Positions 16,520 to 24,244 of a DNA stretch of 64,000 bases are shown here, piece after piece (within the stretch, counting starts at the first letter, position 1; the number at the start of each line of letters is the position of its first letter). The notes under the pieces are model-generated. The model was not told the origin of the DNA and did not search any database. It saw only the letters and a list, made by a program, of their open reading frames with translations. The translations under genes were made by a program, and so were the position numbers. Origin of the DNA: Leptolinea sp. HRD-7 (lineage in GTDB: Bacteria; Chloroflexota; Anaerolineae; Anaerolineales; Anaerolineaceae); NCBI GenBank assembly GCA_024363285.1, contig AP024710.1, positions 62,001-126,000 on the forward strand, in the 5' to 3' direction.

Positions 16520-17293
16520 TTATTTTTGCATCCTAGAATCCACTTCATTGAACATCTTGTGCTTAATCTCCGCGTTGATGGCATTCAGTTCCGGGTGTTC
16601 GCGGGTGACAGCCAGCACATCCAGCCAGGTGAAATTCTCGGGGTCAGGCAAGAAGGTAAACACGCGGCGGATGAATTCCAGGTCTTCCGGGGTATCCACC
16701 GTCCAGCGTAGAGATCCATAATCAGGGGTTGTATTCAACTGGTAGATCTTAAACCGGCCGTCCACATCGTACAGGTAGGGCATCACATGTTCGCGTTCAT
16801 GGGGTTCCCTGGCTTCTTTCCAGGCACGCTCCAGCGCGGTAAAGCTCACCACTTCCGTATCCAGCCCGATGGGGAACGTCCTGCCCCAGGGCGGAGGCAG
16901 GCGGTTGGCGGCAAAATCCGCGCAGTTTGCATGGAATGCTTTCACGGTGTCGTCAATCACCTGTGGATCGATCACCGGGCAGTCCGCGGTCACCCGCACA
17001 ATAACGGACGCTTCAAACAACTTCGCTGCCTGGTAGAAGCGGTCAAGTACGTCAAACATACTGCCGCGGTAACAGGCCGTTCCGGTTTCATTGCACCAGG
17101 TTTCGATGGCGTCATCGGAGGGGTCAATCGTTGTGGCAACAGCCACCCGGTCAACACATTCGGCACGGCCGGTGCGTTCAACCACATGGGCGATCATCGG
17201 TTTACCATTAATCTCCTGGAGCACCTTCTCCGGCAGGCGGCTGGAACTCATCCGCGCCTGCACAATGGCAACCGTGCGCTGCTTCTCAGGCAT
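16520..17293 (-). CDS. spsF: SpsF-like cytidylyltransferase (CMP-sugar-acid synthetase family)
   Basis: 257 residues from ATG 17293, which follows GAAGGA at about 7 bp; a longer frame from 17311 overlaps the upstream stop and is less likely. Motifs: QARMSSSRLPEKVL 12-25 (nucleotide loop), VATTIDPSDD 52-61, YRGSMFDVLDRFYQAA 75-90 and RVTADCPVIDP 100-110 (metal site). This is the COG1861 family, related to KdsB/NeuA. In Bacillus subtilis SpsF is encoded with the NeuB-like SpsE, and that set is linked with legionaminic-type acids of the spore coat. Here an SpsE-like synthase lies three genes upstream (20332-21402), so the two probably make and activate one nonulosonic acid. The activity is inferred from family; CMP as nucleotide is likely but not proven for all members. 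Confidence 0.85.
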   Translation of the reverse strand: MPEKQRTVAIVQARMSSSRLPEKVLQEINGKPMIAHVVERTGRAECVDRVAVATTIDPSDDAIETWCNETGTACYRGSMFDVLDRFYQAAKLFEASVIVRVTADCPVIDPQVIDDTVKAFHANCADFAANRLPPPWGRTFPIGLDTEVVSFTALERAWKEAREPHEREHVMPYLYDVDGRFKIYQLNTTPDYGSLRWTVDTPEDLEFIRRVFTFLPDPENFTWLDVLAVTREHPELNAINAEIKHKMFNEVDSRMQK

Positions 17294-17295
17294 AT

Positions 17296-19230
17296 CTAAT
17301 CCTTCTTCCATTGCAATTTGTTGTAATCCACGGTGTGTGAACCGTAATGATACGCGCCGCCATCCAGCGATTGGATGAATGCGACAATATCGGCGCTTTC
17401 AGGAAAATCCGGCCGCACGTAATAATAATGCGTGTCCACCGGGCTGTCACCGTAAGCGGCTGCCAGAATGTACCCATTCTCCCGGGCGTAGGCATCCAGT
17501 GTCATCAGCATGGAGCCCCAGGCATCCCCGGCTTCTTTTTTGGGATAGATCGGTGAGAAATCCGCGTGGAACATAATGACTTCTGGACGTGTCTTCTCAA
17601 GATACTCTTTTGTGATTCCACCGTTATGCGCGATCCAGACGTCGTTCAGTCCCCAGGCGTCCACCGCTTGCCAGCCGGAATACAGCGGAAGTAAACCAGC
17701 TTCGGTAGTGGCAATGGTATAGTGTTGATTTGCGAATTTTGAAAGGTATTCCGCCACTTCAAACCGGCCGTCTGATTGATAGTTGATCTGCCAACGATTG
17801 GCCTGATTCCAGACCAGACCTGTTCCCAAAAGCAGTATGGCGATAACAATGGGGGCTTTGAAAAAAGCGATCTTCTCTTCAGACCCGTAAAAATTTTGTT
17901 TTATCCCATCGATGAGCAACGGCCAGGTCATTAGCATGACCGGAAGAATAGGATACTGGAAACGCCATAAATAATTCATCTCGTTGGATAAAAGCACCCA
18001 CATAGAGATGAAGCCGATCACGGGAATGGACGTAAAGATGGTTGATCGTGTTAATATTTCAAACCCGGGAGTCTCGTTTGTCATGGTGAAGACATTAATC
18101 GTGCCATGACTTTCAGGAAACCAATGGGATGCCGTCAATCCGACAAATCCGGTGACCAGCACCGCCAACAAAAAACCGATGTACTGGGCTGAATAACGCC
18201 CGAACACAAGGTTTTCGTGCAGAGAAGATGATGAACGAAACAGGCCAATGGTAAACAAAGCCAGTAAAACCAATCCCAGAAAACGGGCTGTTTTGACAAA
18301 CGTCCCGCGATTATGGGTATGGAAGAAATGCGCGAAGAGGGACCGGGTGCCTCTCCACCAGGCGCGATCAGCCGTCATCCAGTGCCAGCCATTCCAAAGT
18401 AAGCAGACCCAACCAGCCGCGTATGCCAGCCAGAACGGGAAGCTCAATTCCAACACGCCGCTGAAAGCATTGGTCAGACTGTCTGTATACAGGCTGCCCC
18501 CGCCCTTCTTGTAAAACGGATTGGGCAGCGGGTATCCGAAATAGCGCCAACGCCATAGAAAATATGCACCGCCTAATAACGCAAAGACTCCAACAAATAC
18601 CAGAATGATACGGCTGGAGTTTTTCCAGCCCAGCCGGTAGACGACTGCCAACAGCATGAACCCGGCGATCAAAACGCCTTCCGGACGGGTGAGACCCATC
18701 AAAAGGCAGACCAGGGCAAATAGAAGAGCTTTCTGCGTGGAACGTGGATTATCAACCGCATCCTGTGCCGTGAGCCAGCTCAATGTGACAAACATGGCAA
18801 AAAAAGGGGTGCCAAAACTGGCTTCGGCGTAACGCAGCCCGGGACCAAAAAGCAGAAAAACAGCCGATACCAGTGCCACCAGCGTGCCGCCTTTAAAATA
18901 CCGCCGAATACCCAGGTACACCAGCAGCACGGTGACCACATGCGAAAGTCCACATACCCATAACACAGTGGCTTCCAAAGGAGTTCCCAGCGCGTACAGG
19001 GCGGCGAGAAATGCCATGAACAGGAAGTCCGTGGCGCCATCCACCGGAGGCTGGCCGATATTCCACACGATACCGTGACCCTGCGCGAGGTGCTGAGAAT
19101 AACGCATCAGCATCGCGGCGTCTTCCGCCGGATGCACCGGCTTGTTGACCGATTCCGCCGCCATCCACAGTCCGCTCAATGCCAGAACGAGCAAGAGCAG
19201 AACATCCAGATGTGAAAGAGTCTTCTTCAC
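17296..19230 (-). CDS. GT-C membrane glycosyltransferase (mannosyltransferase-like)
   Basis: 644 residues from GTG 19230, which follows AAAGAGG at 8 bp; an ATG at 19248 would overlap the upstream gene. About 11 hydrophobic helices; the first outer loop has AEDAAMLMRYSQHLAQGHG (acidic pair E36-D37) followed by a GATDFLFM motif, the pattern of Chloroflexota/actinobacterial GT-C proteins related to arabinofuranosyl- and mannosyltransferases. The C-terminal third (~460-640) is a soluble outer domain with LPLYSGWQAVDAWGLND and a terminal YHYGSHTVDY, common in this subfamily. Polyprenyl-phosphate-sugar donor and outer-face reaction are expected from family. It sits between a GT4 gene (2 bp) and spsF (2 bp), so tightly coupled. 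Confidence 0.85.
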   Translation of the reverse strand: MKKTLSHLDVLLLLVLALSGLWMAAESVNKPVHPAEDAAMLMRYSQHLAQGHGIVWNIGQPPVDGATDFLFMAFLAALYALGTPLEATVLWVCGLSHVVTVLLVYLGIRRYFKGGTLVALVSAVFLLFGPGLRYAEASFGTPFFAMFVTLSWLTAQDAVDNPRSTQKALLFALVCLLMGLTRPEGVLIAGFMLLAVVYRLGWKNSSRIILVFVGVFALLGGAYFLWRWRYFGYPLPNPFYKKGGGSLYTDSLTNAFSGVLELSFPFWLAYAAGWVCLLWNGWHWMTADRAWWRGTRSLFAHFFHTHNRGTFVKTARFLGLVLLALFTIGLFRSSSSLHENLVFGRYSAQYIGFLLAVLVTGFVGLTASHWFPESHGTINVFTMTNETPGFEILTRSTIFTSIPVIGFISMWVLLSNEMNYLWRFQYPILPVMLMTWPLLIDGIKQNFYGSEEKIAFFKAPIVIAILLLGTGLVWNQANRWQINYQSDGRFEVAEYLSKFANQHYTIATTEAGLLPLYSGWQAVDAWGLNDVWIAHNGGITKEYLEKTRPEVIMFHADFSPIYPKKEAGDAWGSMLMTLDAYARENGYILAAAYGDSPVDTHYYYVRPDFPESADIVAFIQSLDGGAYHYGSHTVDYNKLQWKKD

Positions 19231-19231
19231 G

Positions 19232-20320
19232 CTACAGGCCTCTTTCATTATGCAACTTTATCGCCAGGTCATATCCGGCAAGCATAGTTTTCTGGTTTTT
19301 CGTCCAATCGGCGCGCTCTTCTGAAACCGCCTGAGCGTTGCGCGATAGAACGGGTAATTTCTGGCGTACTTTGTCTAATGCCAGCAGGCGGGCCGCCAGT
19401 TGAACATCATCACCGTCGTCAAACAGGTACCCGCTTACTCCGTCTTCCACCCATTCCTTATTGCTCGGAATATTGCTGACCAGCGGAACAGTGCCGCAGG
19501 CCATGGCTTCCATCAGAGAAAGGGATGAGCCATCCACATGTGACGCGCTTATAAATACATCCGCTTCGTTGTAGTAGCGTGGCAAATCTGTTTGCGAAAT
19601 ACGGCCTACGAATTGAACCTGACGCGCAATACATGAATTCTTTATCTTATCCTGCAAAACAGGCCGAAGAGAGCCTTCACCGGCCAACACTGCTTTAAAC
19701 ACCACGCCGGTTTTACCCGCGCGGATCAGCCCATCCACCAGTACGTCCACTCCGTACTGGTCTTCCCAGGCCCGGTTCGAGAACAACCGCAATGGTTCAT
19801 TAGCCGACCGTCCGGCTCGCGCGCCAGTTGGGAAGAATAGATCATGGTCAACGCCCCATGGAAAAACCACGGTGCGGGTGGGGTCAAATCCATAATCCGT
19901 TATCGCTTTGGTTTCCACGCTGTGGGCGTCACAGAAGAATACAGTGGTATGATCCAGCGCTTCTTTTATGGCCGTCCAGACCATCAATTCGCGATTTGCG
20001 TCCCACAGCAGGTCAAATCCCCAAGACATGCTTACCAGAGGTTTAAATCCACTTAAAGCAATAGCCCGCGCCACATCATTTACCGGTCCGGCATGCACCA
20101 GGTCAATCTTCCAACGCTCCAGCAGACTACCAATGGTATGGGTGGTTGTCTCTTTTTCAGTTGGGATAAAGATCTGTCTTACACCCTCCGGTAGAACCAT
20201 ACCCGGATGGGAGGCTGAAGTTAAAGGCAGAAAGAAGATCTCATGCCCCGATGCCGCAAGAGCCATCAGAAAACGCTGGTCATGAACCCCGAAACCACGT
20301 GATGCGTAGAGGATGCGCAT
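19232..20320 (-). CDS. GT4 glycosyltransferase
   Basis: 362 residues from ATG 20320, chosen because it follows GGGGGATA directly, sits 11 bp after the upstream stop and starts with the typical MRILYASRGFGVHD; the longer frame from 20359 runs into the synthase gene. GT-B fold: VHDQRFLMALAASGHEI in the N-domain, LVHAGPVNDVARA near 75-87, and the C-domain donor site SASHVDGSSLSLMEAMACG (~266-284) with the E-x7-E-like element of retaining GT4 enzymes. A retaining transfer from a nucleotide sugar in the cytosol is expected. Being coupled to the nonulosonate synthase gene upstream, it could act close to that residue in the chain, but nonulosonic acid transferases are usually of other GT families, so this is only context. 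Confidence 0.85.
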   Translation of the reverse strand: MRILYASRGFGVHDQRFLMALAASGHEIFFLPLTSASHPGMVLPEGVRQIFIPTEKETTTHTIGSLLERWKIDLVHAGPVNDVARAIALSGFKPLVSMSWGFDLLWDANRELMVWTAIKEALDHTTVFFCDAHSVETKAITDYGFDPTRTVVFPWGVDHDLFFPTGARAGRSANEPLRLFSNRAWEDQYGVDVLVDGLIRAGKTGVVFKAVLAGEGSLRPVLQDKIKNSCIARQVQFVGRISQTDLPRYYNEADVFISASHVDGSSLSLMEAMACGTVPLVSNIPSNKEWVEDGVSGYLFDDGDDVQLAARLLALDKVRQKLPVLSRNAQAVSEERADWTKNQKTMLAGYDLAIKLHNERGL

Positions 20321-20331
20321 TATCCCCCCGA

Positions 20332-21402
20332 TCAGGCTTTTCCAAGATCGGTCCAGCAAATCTCTTTGCCGGTCGGAATATCACTGAGGATTTTCGTGCC
20401 GATCACAAGATCTAATTCATTCGGGAGAATGGCACCCTTTGCCACAGGTCGTAGAACGTCGATCATCTCACGAGTCATCACTTCACCCGCTTTGAGATCA
20501 CGCGCGGCACGCAGGCATCGGCGTTGAAGGTAGACTGTCTGCTGTTCATTCTCTGCCACAAACTTATCACCAGAACCCAGCGCGCGTTCCAACTGACGGG
20601 TATTTTCCACCATGTCAGCCCAGCTCTGTGGATTCATAGCAAAGGCATGATCTGGCCCTTCGCGGTTGTTATCATCAGTGAAGTGTTTCTCAATCACCCG
20701 CGCGCCTAACGCCACTGCCCCCAGAACAGACGCGTGTCCCGGAGTATGATCAGACAGGCCCAGAATAAGTTCGGGGTACATGCTGTGAAAGGTGTTCAAA
20801 ACGCGCAGGTGTATGTGATCGAAATTTTCAAGACTTGCAGTGTAGTTCGTGTTGCATTGCATCAGAACCAACTGTGGATTGATCGCCAGAATCGTGTTCA
20901 CCGCGCGTTGTACATCACCCATATCTGAAGCGCCGGTTGCCAGAAGCACTGGTTTGTTTTTTCGGGCAATGTATTCCAGGGTCTCCAACCAGTTTATATC
21001 GCCCGAGCCGATCTTGTATGCCGGCACGAATGGGTCGAGGTGGTCAATGGATTCAAAATCATACGGGGAAGAGAAGTAATCGATGCCGATTTTCTGGCAT
21101 TCTTCTTTCAAGACAGGGGTCCAGTCAAACGGAACTGAAGCATCCTTATACACTTCAAAAACGGATTTCTTCCATTTTGCCTGGTGAGAAATCTGACCAC
21201 CCATAGACTTGAAACCGTAATCAGAAACAATCTTGGGAGCCTGGAAATTCTGGAACTTGGCCGCATCCGCTCCGGCTTCTTTCGCCAGGCGGATTAGCAA
21301 TTTTGCCCTGTCCAGGCTGCCGTCATGATTGGCCGCGATGTCGGCGATGAAATAGGTGGGATGATCGTTTCCGATCATATGGGTACCAATACGGATATCC
21401 AT
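20332..21402 (-). CDS. neuB: Nonulosonate synthase, SpsE/PseI-like, with SAF domain
   Basis: 356 residues, the usual length. TIM barrel: DIAANHDGS 21-29, KFQ 49-51, ATGASDM 155-161, MQCNTNY 181-187, GLSDHT 215-220, EKHFTDD 238-244 and GPDHAF 249-254; then an SAF (antifreeze-like) domain at about 290-352 (LRAARDLKAGEVMTREMIDV as its entry). It condenses phosphoenolpyruvate with a 6-carbon amino sugar to a nonulosonic acid in the cytosol. GLSDHT and GPDHAF match the SpsE/PseI/LegI side of the family, clearly different from the NANS-like protein at 2641-3516. The gene follows an RfbD-like reductase by 18 bp and is preceded at a distance by a PseB-like dehydratase; PseC, PseH, PseG or LegB/C/G counterparts are not in the window. 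A pseudaminic or legionaminic type product is plausible but unproven. Confidence 0.92.
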   Translation of the reverse strand: MDIRIGTHMIGNDHPTYFIADIAANHDGSLDRAKLLIRLAKEAGADAAKFQNFQAPKIVSDYGFKSMGGQISHQAKWKKSVFEVYKDASVPFDWTPVLKEECQKIGIDYFSSPYDFESIDHLDPFVPAYKIGSGDINWLETLEYIARKNKPVLLATGASDMGDVQRAVNTILAINPQLVLMQCNTNYTASLENFDHIHLRVLNTFHSMYPELILGLSDHTPGHASVLGAVALGARVIEKHFTDDNNREGPDHAFAMNPQSWADMVENTRQLERALGSGDKFVAENEQQTVYLQRRCLRAARDLKAGEVMTREMIDVLRPVAKGAILPNELDLVIGTKILSDIPTGKEICWTDLGKA

Positions 21403-21420
21403 AACGTTTCCTCCTTGGTA

Positions 21421-22344
21421 TCAGGACTGATTCAGGTAATTTTTAAGCCGCTGCGGAAAGCCTTCTTTCATCTGGACGGCAAATTCTTTGATACCTTCTT
21501 CCACGCCGGGAAGCGCGCTTTGAAGGGCTTTGCTTAATTTACCGGTGTTAAGGGTCAAATTTGGTGACCTGCGAGCGGTAAGTCCGCCATCCATTACAGA
21601 AACCGGTTTAATCAAATTTTTGTCAAGACCAAAGGCTTCCGCGATTCGGCAGCCAAATTCGTATTTACTGAGAGAAACCGGGCTGACCACGTGGAACAGT
21701 CCGCTGTGACCGCTATCGAGCAACTGCAGTAACAGATCCGCCAGATGATTGACGAACAACGGGCAGAACTGTACGTCAGTGAAACCATTGACCGGTTTGC
21801 CCTCGGAGAGATTATTGTAGAAAAATTCCGCCAGACTGCGTTTTCCGGTCAGGCTCCAACCATAGAAGTTGACCCGTGCTACCACAGCTTTGGGGAACGC
21901 GTCCAGAACGGCTTTCTCTCCGTCCAGTTTGGTGCGCGCGTAGACGGATAACGGATTGGGGATATCGGTTTCAACGTAATCGCCGCGTTGGCCGTCAAAA
22001 ACAGCATCGGTTGAAATATGGACAAGGCGAATATTACGCACAGAACAGGCCTGCGCCAGAATACCCGGCACCCGGGTATTGATCACTGCGGCTTTTTCTG
22101 GTTGCTTTTCACAGGCATCAATATCCGCCATTGCGGCGCAATGGATGACCGCGCCGGGTTTTATCTCGTCCAGCATCCGGTCAATCGCGCCAGGGGCTGT
22201 CAGATTGAAAGGTTTGGTCAGGAATGGCGCGTCAACAAGACTATGCGAATTTATTACGCCAACCACATCCCGGTGCGCCGATTCACGCAGCGCCAGGTTT
22301 ATCCCCAGCAGACCGCTGACTCCGGTGACCAGCAAACGTTTCAT
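21421..22344 (-). CDS. RfbD/WbvR-like NAD(P)-dependent sugar reductase
   Basis: 307 residues, extended SDR. GVSGLLG 8-14 is the cofactor loop, HCAAMADIDACE 68-79, ISTDAVFDG 110-118 and the Y135-x-x-x-K139 dyad (VYARTK). The STDAVFDG motif is the mark of dTDP-4-dehydrorhamnose reductases (RfbD/RmlD). No RmlA, RmlB or RmlC is near; instead the gene overlaps the PseB-like UDP-GlcNAc 5-inverting 4,6-dehydratase by 4 bp. In Vibrio cholerae O37 WbvB (dehydratase/epimerase) and WbvR (RmlD-like reductase) make UDP-L-RhaNAc, and WbvD epimerises it to UDP-L-QuiNAc. The pair here would fit UDP-L-RhaNAc; no WbvD is seen in the window. Alternative: it works on a nucleotide sugar made elsewhere. Confidence 0.88.
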   Translation of the reverse strand: MKRLLVTGVSGLLGINLALRESAHRDVVGVINSHSLVDAPFLTKPFNLTAPGAIDRMLDEIKPGAVIHCAAMADIDACEKQPEKAAVINTRVPGILAQACSVRNIRLVHISTDAVFDGQRGDYVETDIPNPLSVYARTKLDGEKAVLDAFPKAVVARVNFYGWSLTGKRSLAEFFYNNLSEGKPVNGFTDVQFCPLFVNHLADLLLQLLDSGHSGLFHVVSPVSLSKYEFGCRIAEAFGLDKNLIKPVSVMDGGLTARRSPNLTLNTGKLSKALQSALPGVEEGIKEFAVQMKEGFPQRLKNYLNQS

Positions 22345-23348
22345 TCCGCGTTACCCGACTCTCCATTGTTTTCAAATGGCGCCACCAACTCACGGATCTG
22401 ATCGACATTCAGCCATTCCTTGTTGGTGTTACTGGCATACCGGAATTCATCCGGTAACATTTTTCCGCGTTTTTCCCATTCATGCCCAAACCAAAGGGCT
22501 TCTGCCGGCTGCACCACAAACATGTCATCCAGTTCAATGGTGTTACGGCTCTCATCATCAGAGATCAATACTTCGTGTAATTTCTCTCCAGGGCGAATTC
22601 CGATGATGTTGATCTGCGCGTCCGGCGCGATGGCGTGTGCCAGGTCGGTGATGGTGGTGCTGGGAATCTTCGGCACGAAGACTTCACCCCCAAACATCTG
22701 CTCGGAACAACGCAGGGTAAAGCGTACACCTTGCTCCAGTGAGATCCAGAAACGGGTCATACGGTCGTCGGTAATGGTTAACGCTCCGTTCTGGCGTTGT
22801 TTGATAAAGATCGGCACCACGCTGCCCCGGCTGCCAACTACATTTCCATAGCGCACGCAGGCAAACCGGGTTGCCATACCACCGGCATAGGCATTGGATT
22901 GCACAAACAATTTTTCCGCCGCTAACTTGGTTGCGCCGTACAGGTTGACCGGATTCACAGCCTTATCAGTGCTCAGGGCAATCACTTTTTCCACGCCGGC
23001 GTCCAGGGCAGCGTCGATCACATTGCTGGAGCCAAGGATATTTGTTTTGATGGCTTCCATCGGGTTGTATTCGCAGGCAGGCACCTGCTTCAATGCGGCG
23101 GCGTGCACTACCAGGTTGACGCCGTGGAAAGCGCGCCGCAGGCGCTGCTGGTCACGGATATCACCAATGAAATAACGCAGGCTTGGGTGATCGTACCCGG
23201 CAACCCGCATTTCGTGCTGCTTCAATTCGTCACGGCTGTAAACAATGATCTTTGCCGGATGGTATTCTTCCAGCAGAATCTTGATCATCTTTTTTCCAAA
23301 AGAACCGGTGCCGCCGGTGACCAGAACTACTTGTTTAGTCCAATCCAT
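22341..23348 (-). CDS. pseB: UDP-GlcNAc 4,6-dehydratase (5-inverting), PseB/WbvB-like
   Basis: 335 residues, soluble short form without the membrane part of CapD/FlaA1-long proteins. TGGTGSFG 11-18 (cofactor), IGDIRD 61-66, HAAALKQVPACEYNP 82-96, LSTDKAVNPVNLYGATK 125-141 with Y137 and K141 as base and partner, and RYGNVVGSRGSVVPIF following. These motifs are specific for the PseB/FlaA1 group. It converts UDP-GlcNAc to UDP-2-acetamido-2,6-dideoxy-L-arabino-hexulose in the cytosol. In pseudaminic acid synthesis PseC aminotransferase acts next, but the neighbour is an RmlD-like reductase (4-bp overlap), which points rather to an L-RhaNAc/L-QuiNAc type sugar. A DegT aminotransferase exists at 45877-46980, far away and with another partner. 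Confidence 0.93.
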   Translation of the reverse strand: MDWTKQVVLVTGGTGSFGKKMIKILLEEYHPAKIIVYSRDELKQHEMRVAGYDHPSLRYFIGDIRDQQRLRRAFHGVNLVVHAAALKQVPACEYNPMEAIKTNILGSSNVIDAALDAGVEKVIALSTDKAVNPVNLYGATKLAAEKLFVQSNAYAGGMATRFACVRYGNVVGSRGSVVPIFIKQRQNGALTITDDRMTRFWISLEQGVRFTLRCSEQMFGGEVFVPKIPSTTITDLAHAIAPDAQINIIGIRPGEKLHEVLISDDESRNTIELDDMFVVQPAEALWFGHEWEKRGKMLPDEFRYASNTNKEWLNVDQIRELVAPFENNGESGNAE

Positions 23349-23377
23349 AATTTTCTCCAGGCTCTGGCGATCTCGCC

Positions 23378-24244
23378 CTATTTATGTAAGACGATCAAAG
23401 GATATTGTCCTTTTTCGCCATAGTATTTTGGAAACCACTCTTCCAGTAAATATAGCAATTTCAAGTAAAGTTTTCCGCCTAAAATTCCGTGAACAACGGC
23501 GCGTAAATAGCGCACATTAACACTACGCCAGCAGAAGATTTCATAGCGAGCCAGCGGCGCGATCTCGGTTTTCATCCATTCCGGACTGAACTTCTTAATG
23601 AACGTGCCGGTGGGTTCTTTGCGCGGCGGTTCAACGCCATAGCACGCAGATTTCAACACAGTCTCTTTGTCTTCGCCGCGCTGTCCGGTGACCAGTTTAC
23701 CGAACCATTCGAACAAGCGGATCAACGGTTTAGCAGTTCGCATCATGGGCGAATCCGTCCACCCGTTGACCACCACCGCTGTGCGGCCGGTTTTCAAAAC
23801 ACGCAAAAATTCGATGTATGCTTTTTTCTGGTCGGGAAGAGGAAGGTGATGCAACGTATGCAGCGAAACCAACCCATCAAACACTTCGGGTTTGAAAGGC
23901 AAATTGGCGACATCCGCCACCACATACAAACCTTTCTCTCCCAGGCGGTTACGTGCTTCTTTCAATGCCAGAATAGAAATATCCAGGCACAGGCGGTGAT
24001 TGTACCCTTCGGAGTACGTCAGGTATTCGGGATATTGCACCGGACCCGACCCGGCGTCAAGCAGCAGGTCTCCAGTCGGGTTGAGGTGTCTGTTGATCCG
24101 CAAATGACAGCGGTGAATATATTCGCGTGAAACTGGCCGCAGGTCCTCATACCGGGCATTCTGATACACACCATCGCCCACGGTTTTCCATCCAACCTGG
24201 TTGTAAAACTCGCGGACCTGTTGTTTTACATCTTTATCGTCCAC
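23378..24244 (-). CDS. Class I SAM-dependent methyltransferase
   Basis: 288 residues from the GTG whose G pairs with the upstream stop in the string TAGTG, after a good CAGGAG ribosome site; the longer frame from 24277 overlaps the previous gene by 34 bp. SAM-binding motif I is LLLDAGSGPVQ at 60-70, motif II near LCLDIS, and a post-II acidic site VVADVANLPF; then SLHTLHHLP typical of small-molecule class I enzymes. The tail includes a cysteine-containing loop and aromatic C-terminus. It likely methylates a sugar hydroxyl or amino group of the glycan or its precursor. It stands between the KpsC-like transferase and the PseB-like dehydratase; O-methylation of a deoxyamino sugar would fit, but the acceptor is not proven. 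Confidence 0.85.
   Translation of the reverse strand: MDDKDVKQQVREFYNQVGWKTVGDGVYQNARYEDLRPVSREYIHRCHLRINRHLNPTGDLLLDAGSGPVQYPEYLTYSEGYNHRLCLDISILALKEARNRLGEKGLYVVADVANLPFKPEVFDGLVSLHTLHHLPLPDQKKAYIEFLRVLKTGRTAVVVNGWTDSPMMRTAKPLIRLFEWFGKLVTGQRGEDKETVLKSACYGVEPPRKEPTGTFIKKFSPEWMKTEIAPLARYEIFCWRSVNVRYLRAVVHGILGGKLYLKLLYLLEEWFPKYYGEKGQYPLIVLHK

Noticed and set aside
16182..16721. Short plus-strand open frames through the two direct repeats
   Set aside because: They are translations of the palindromic repeat and antisense of neighbours; no support.
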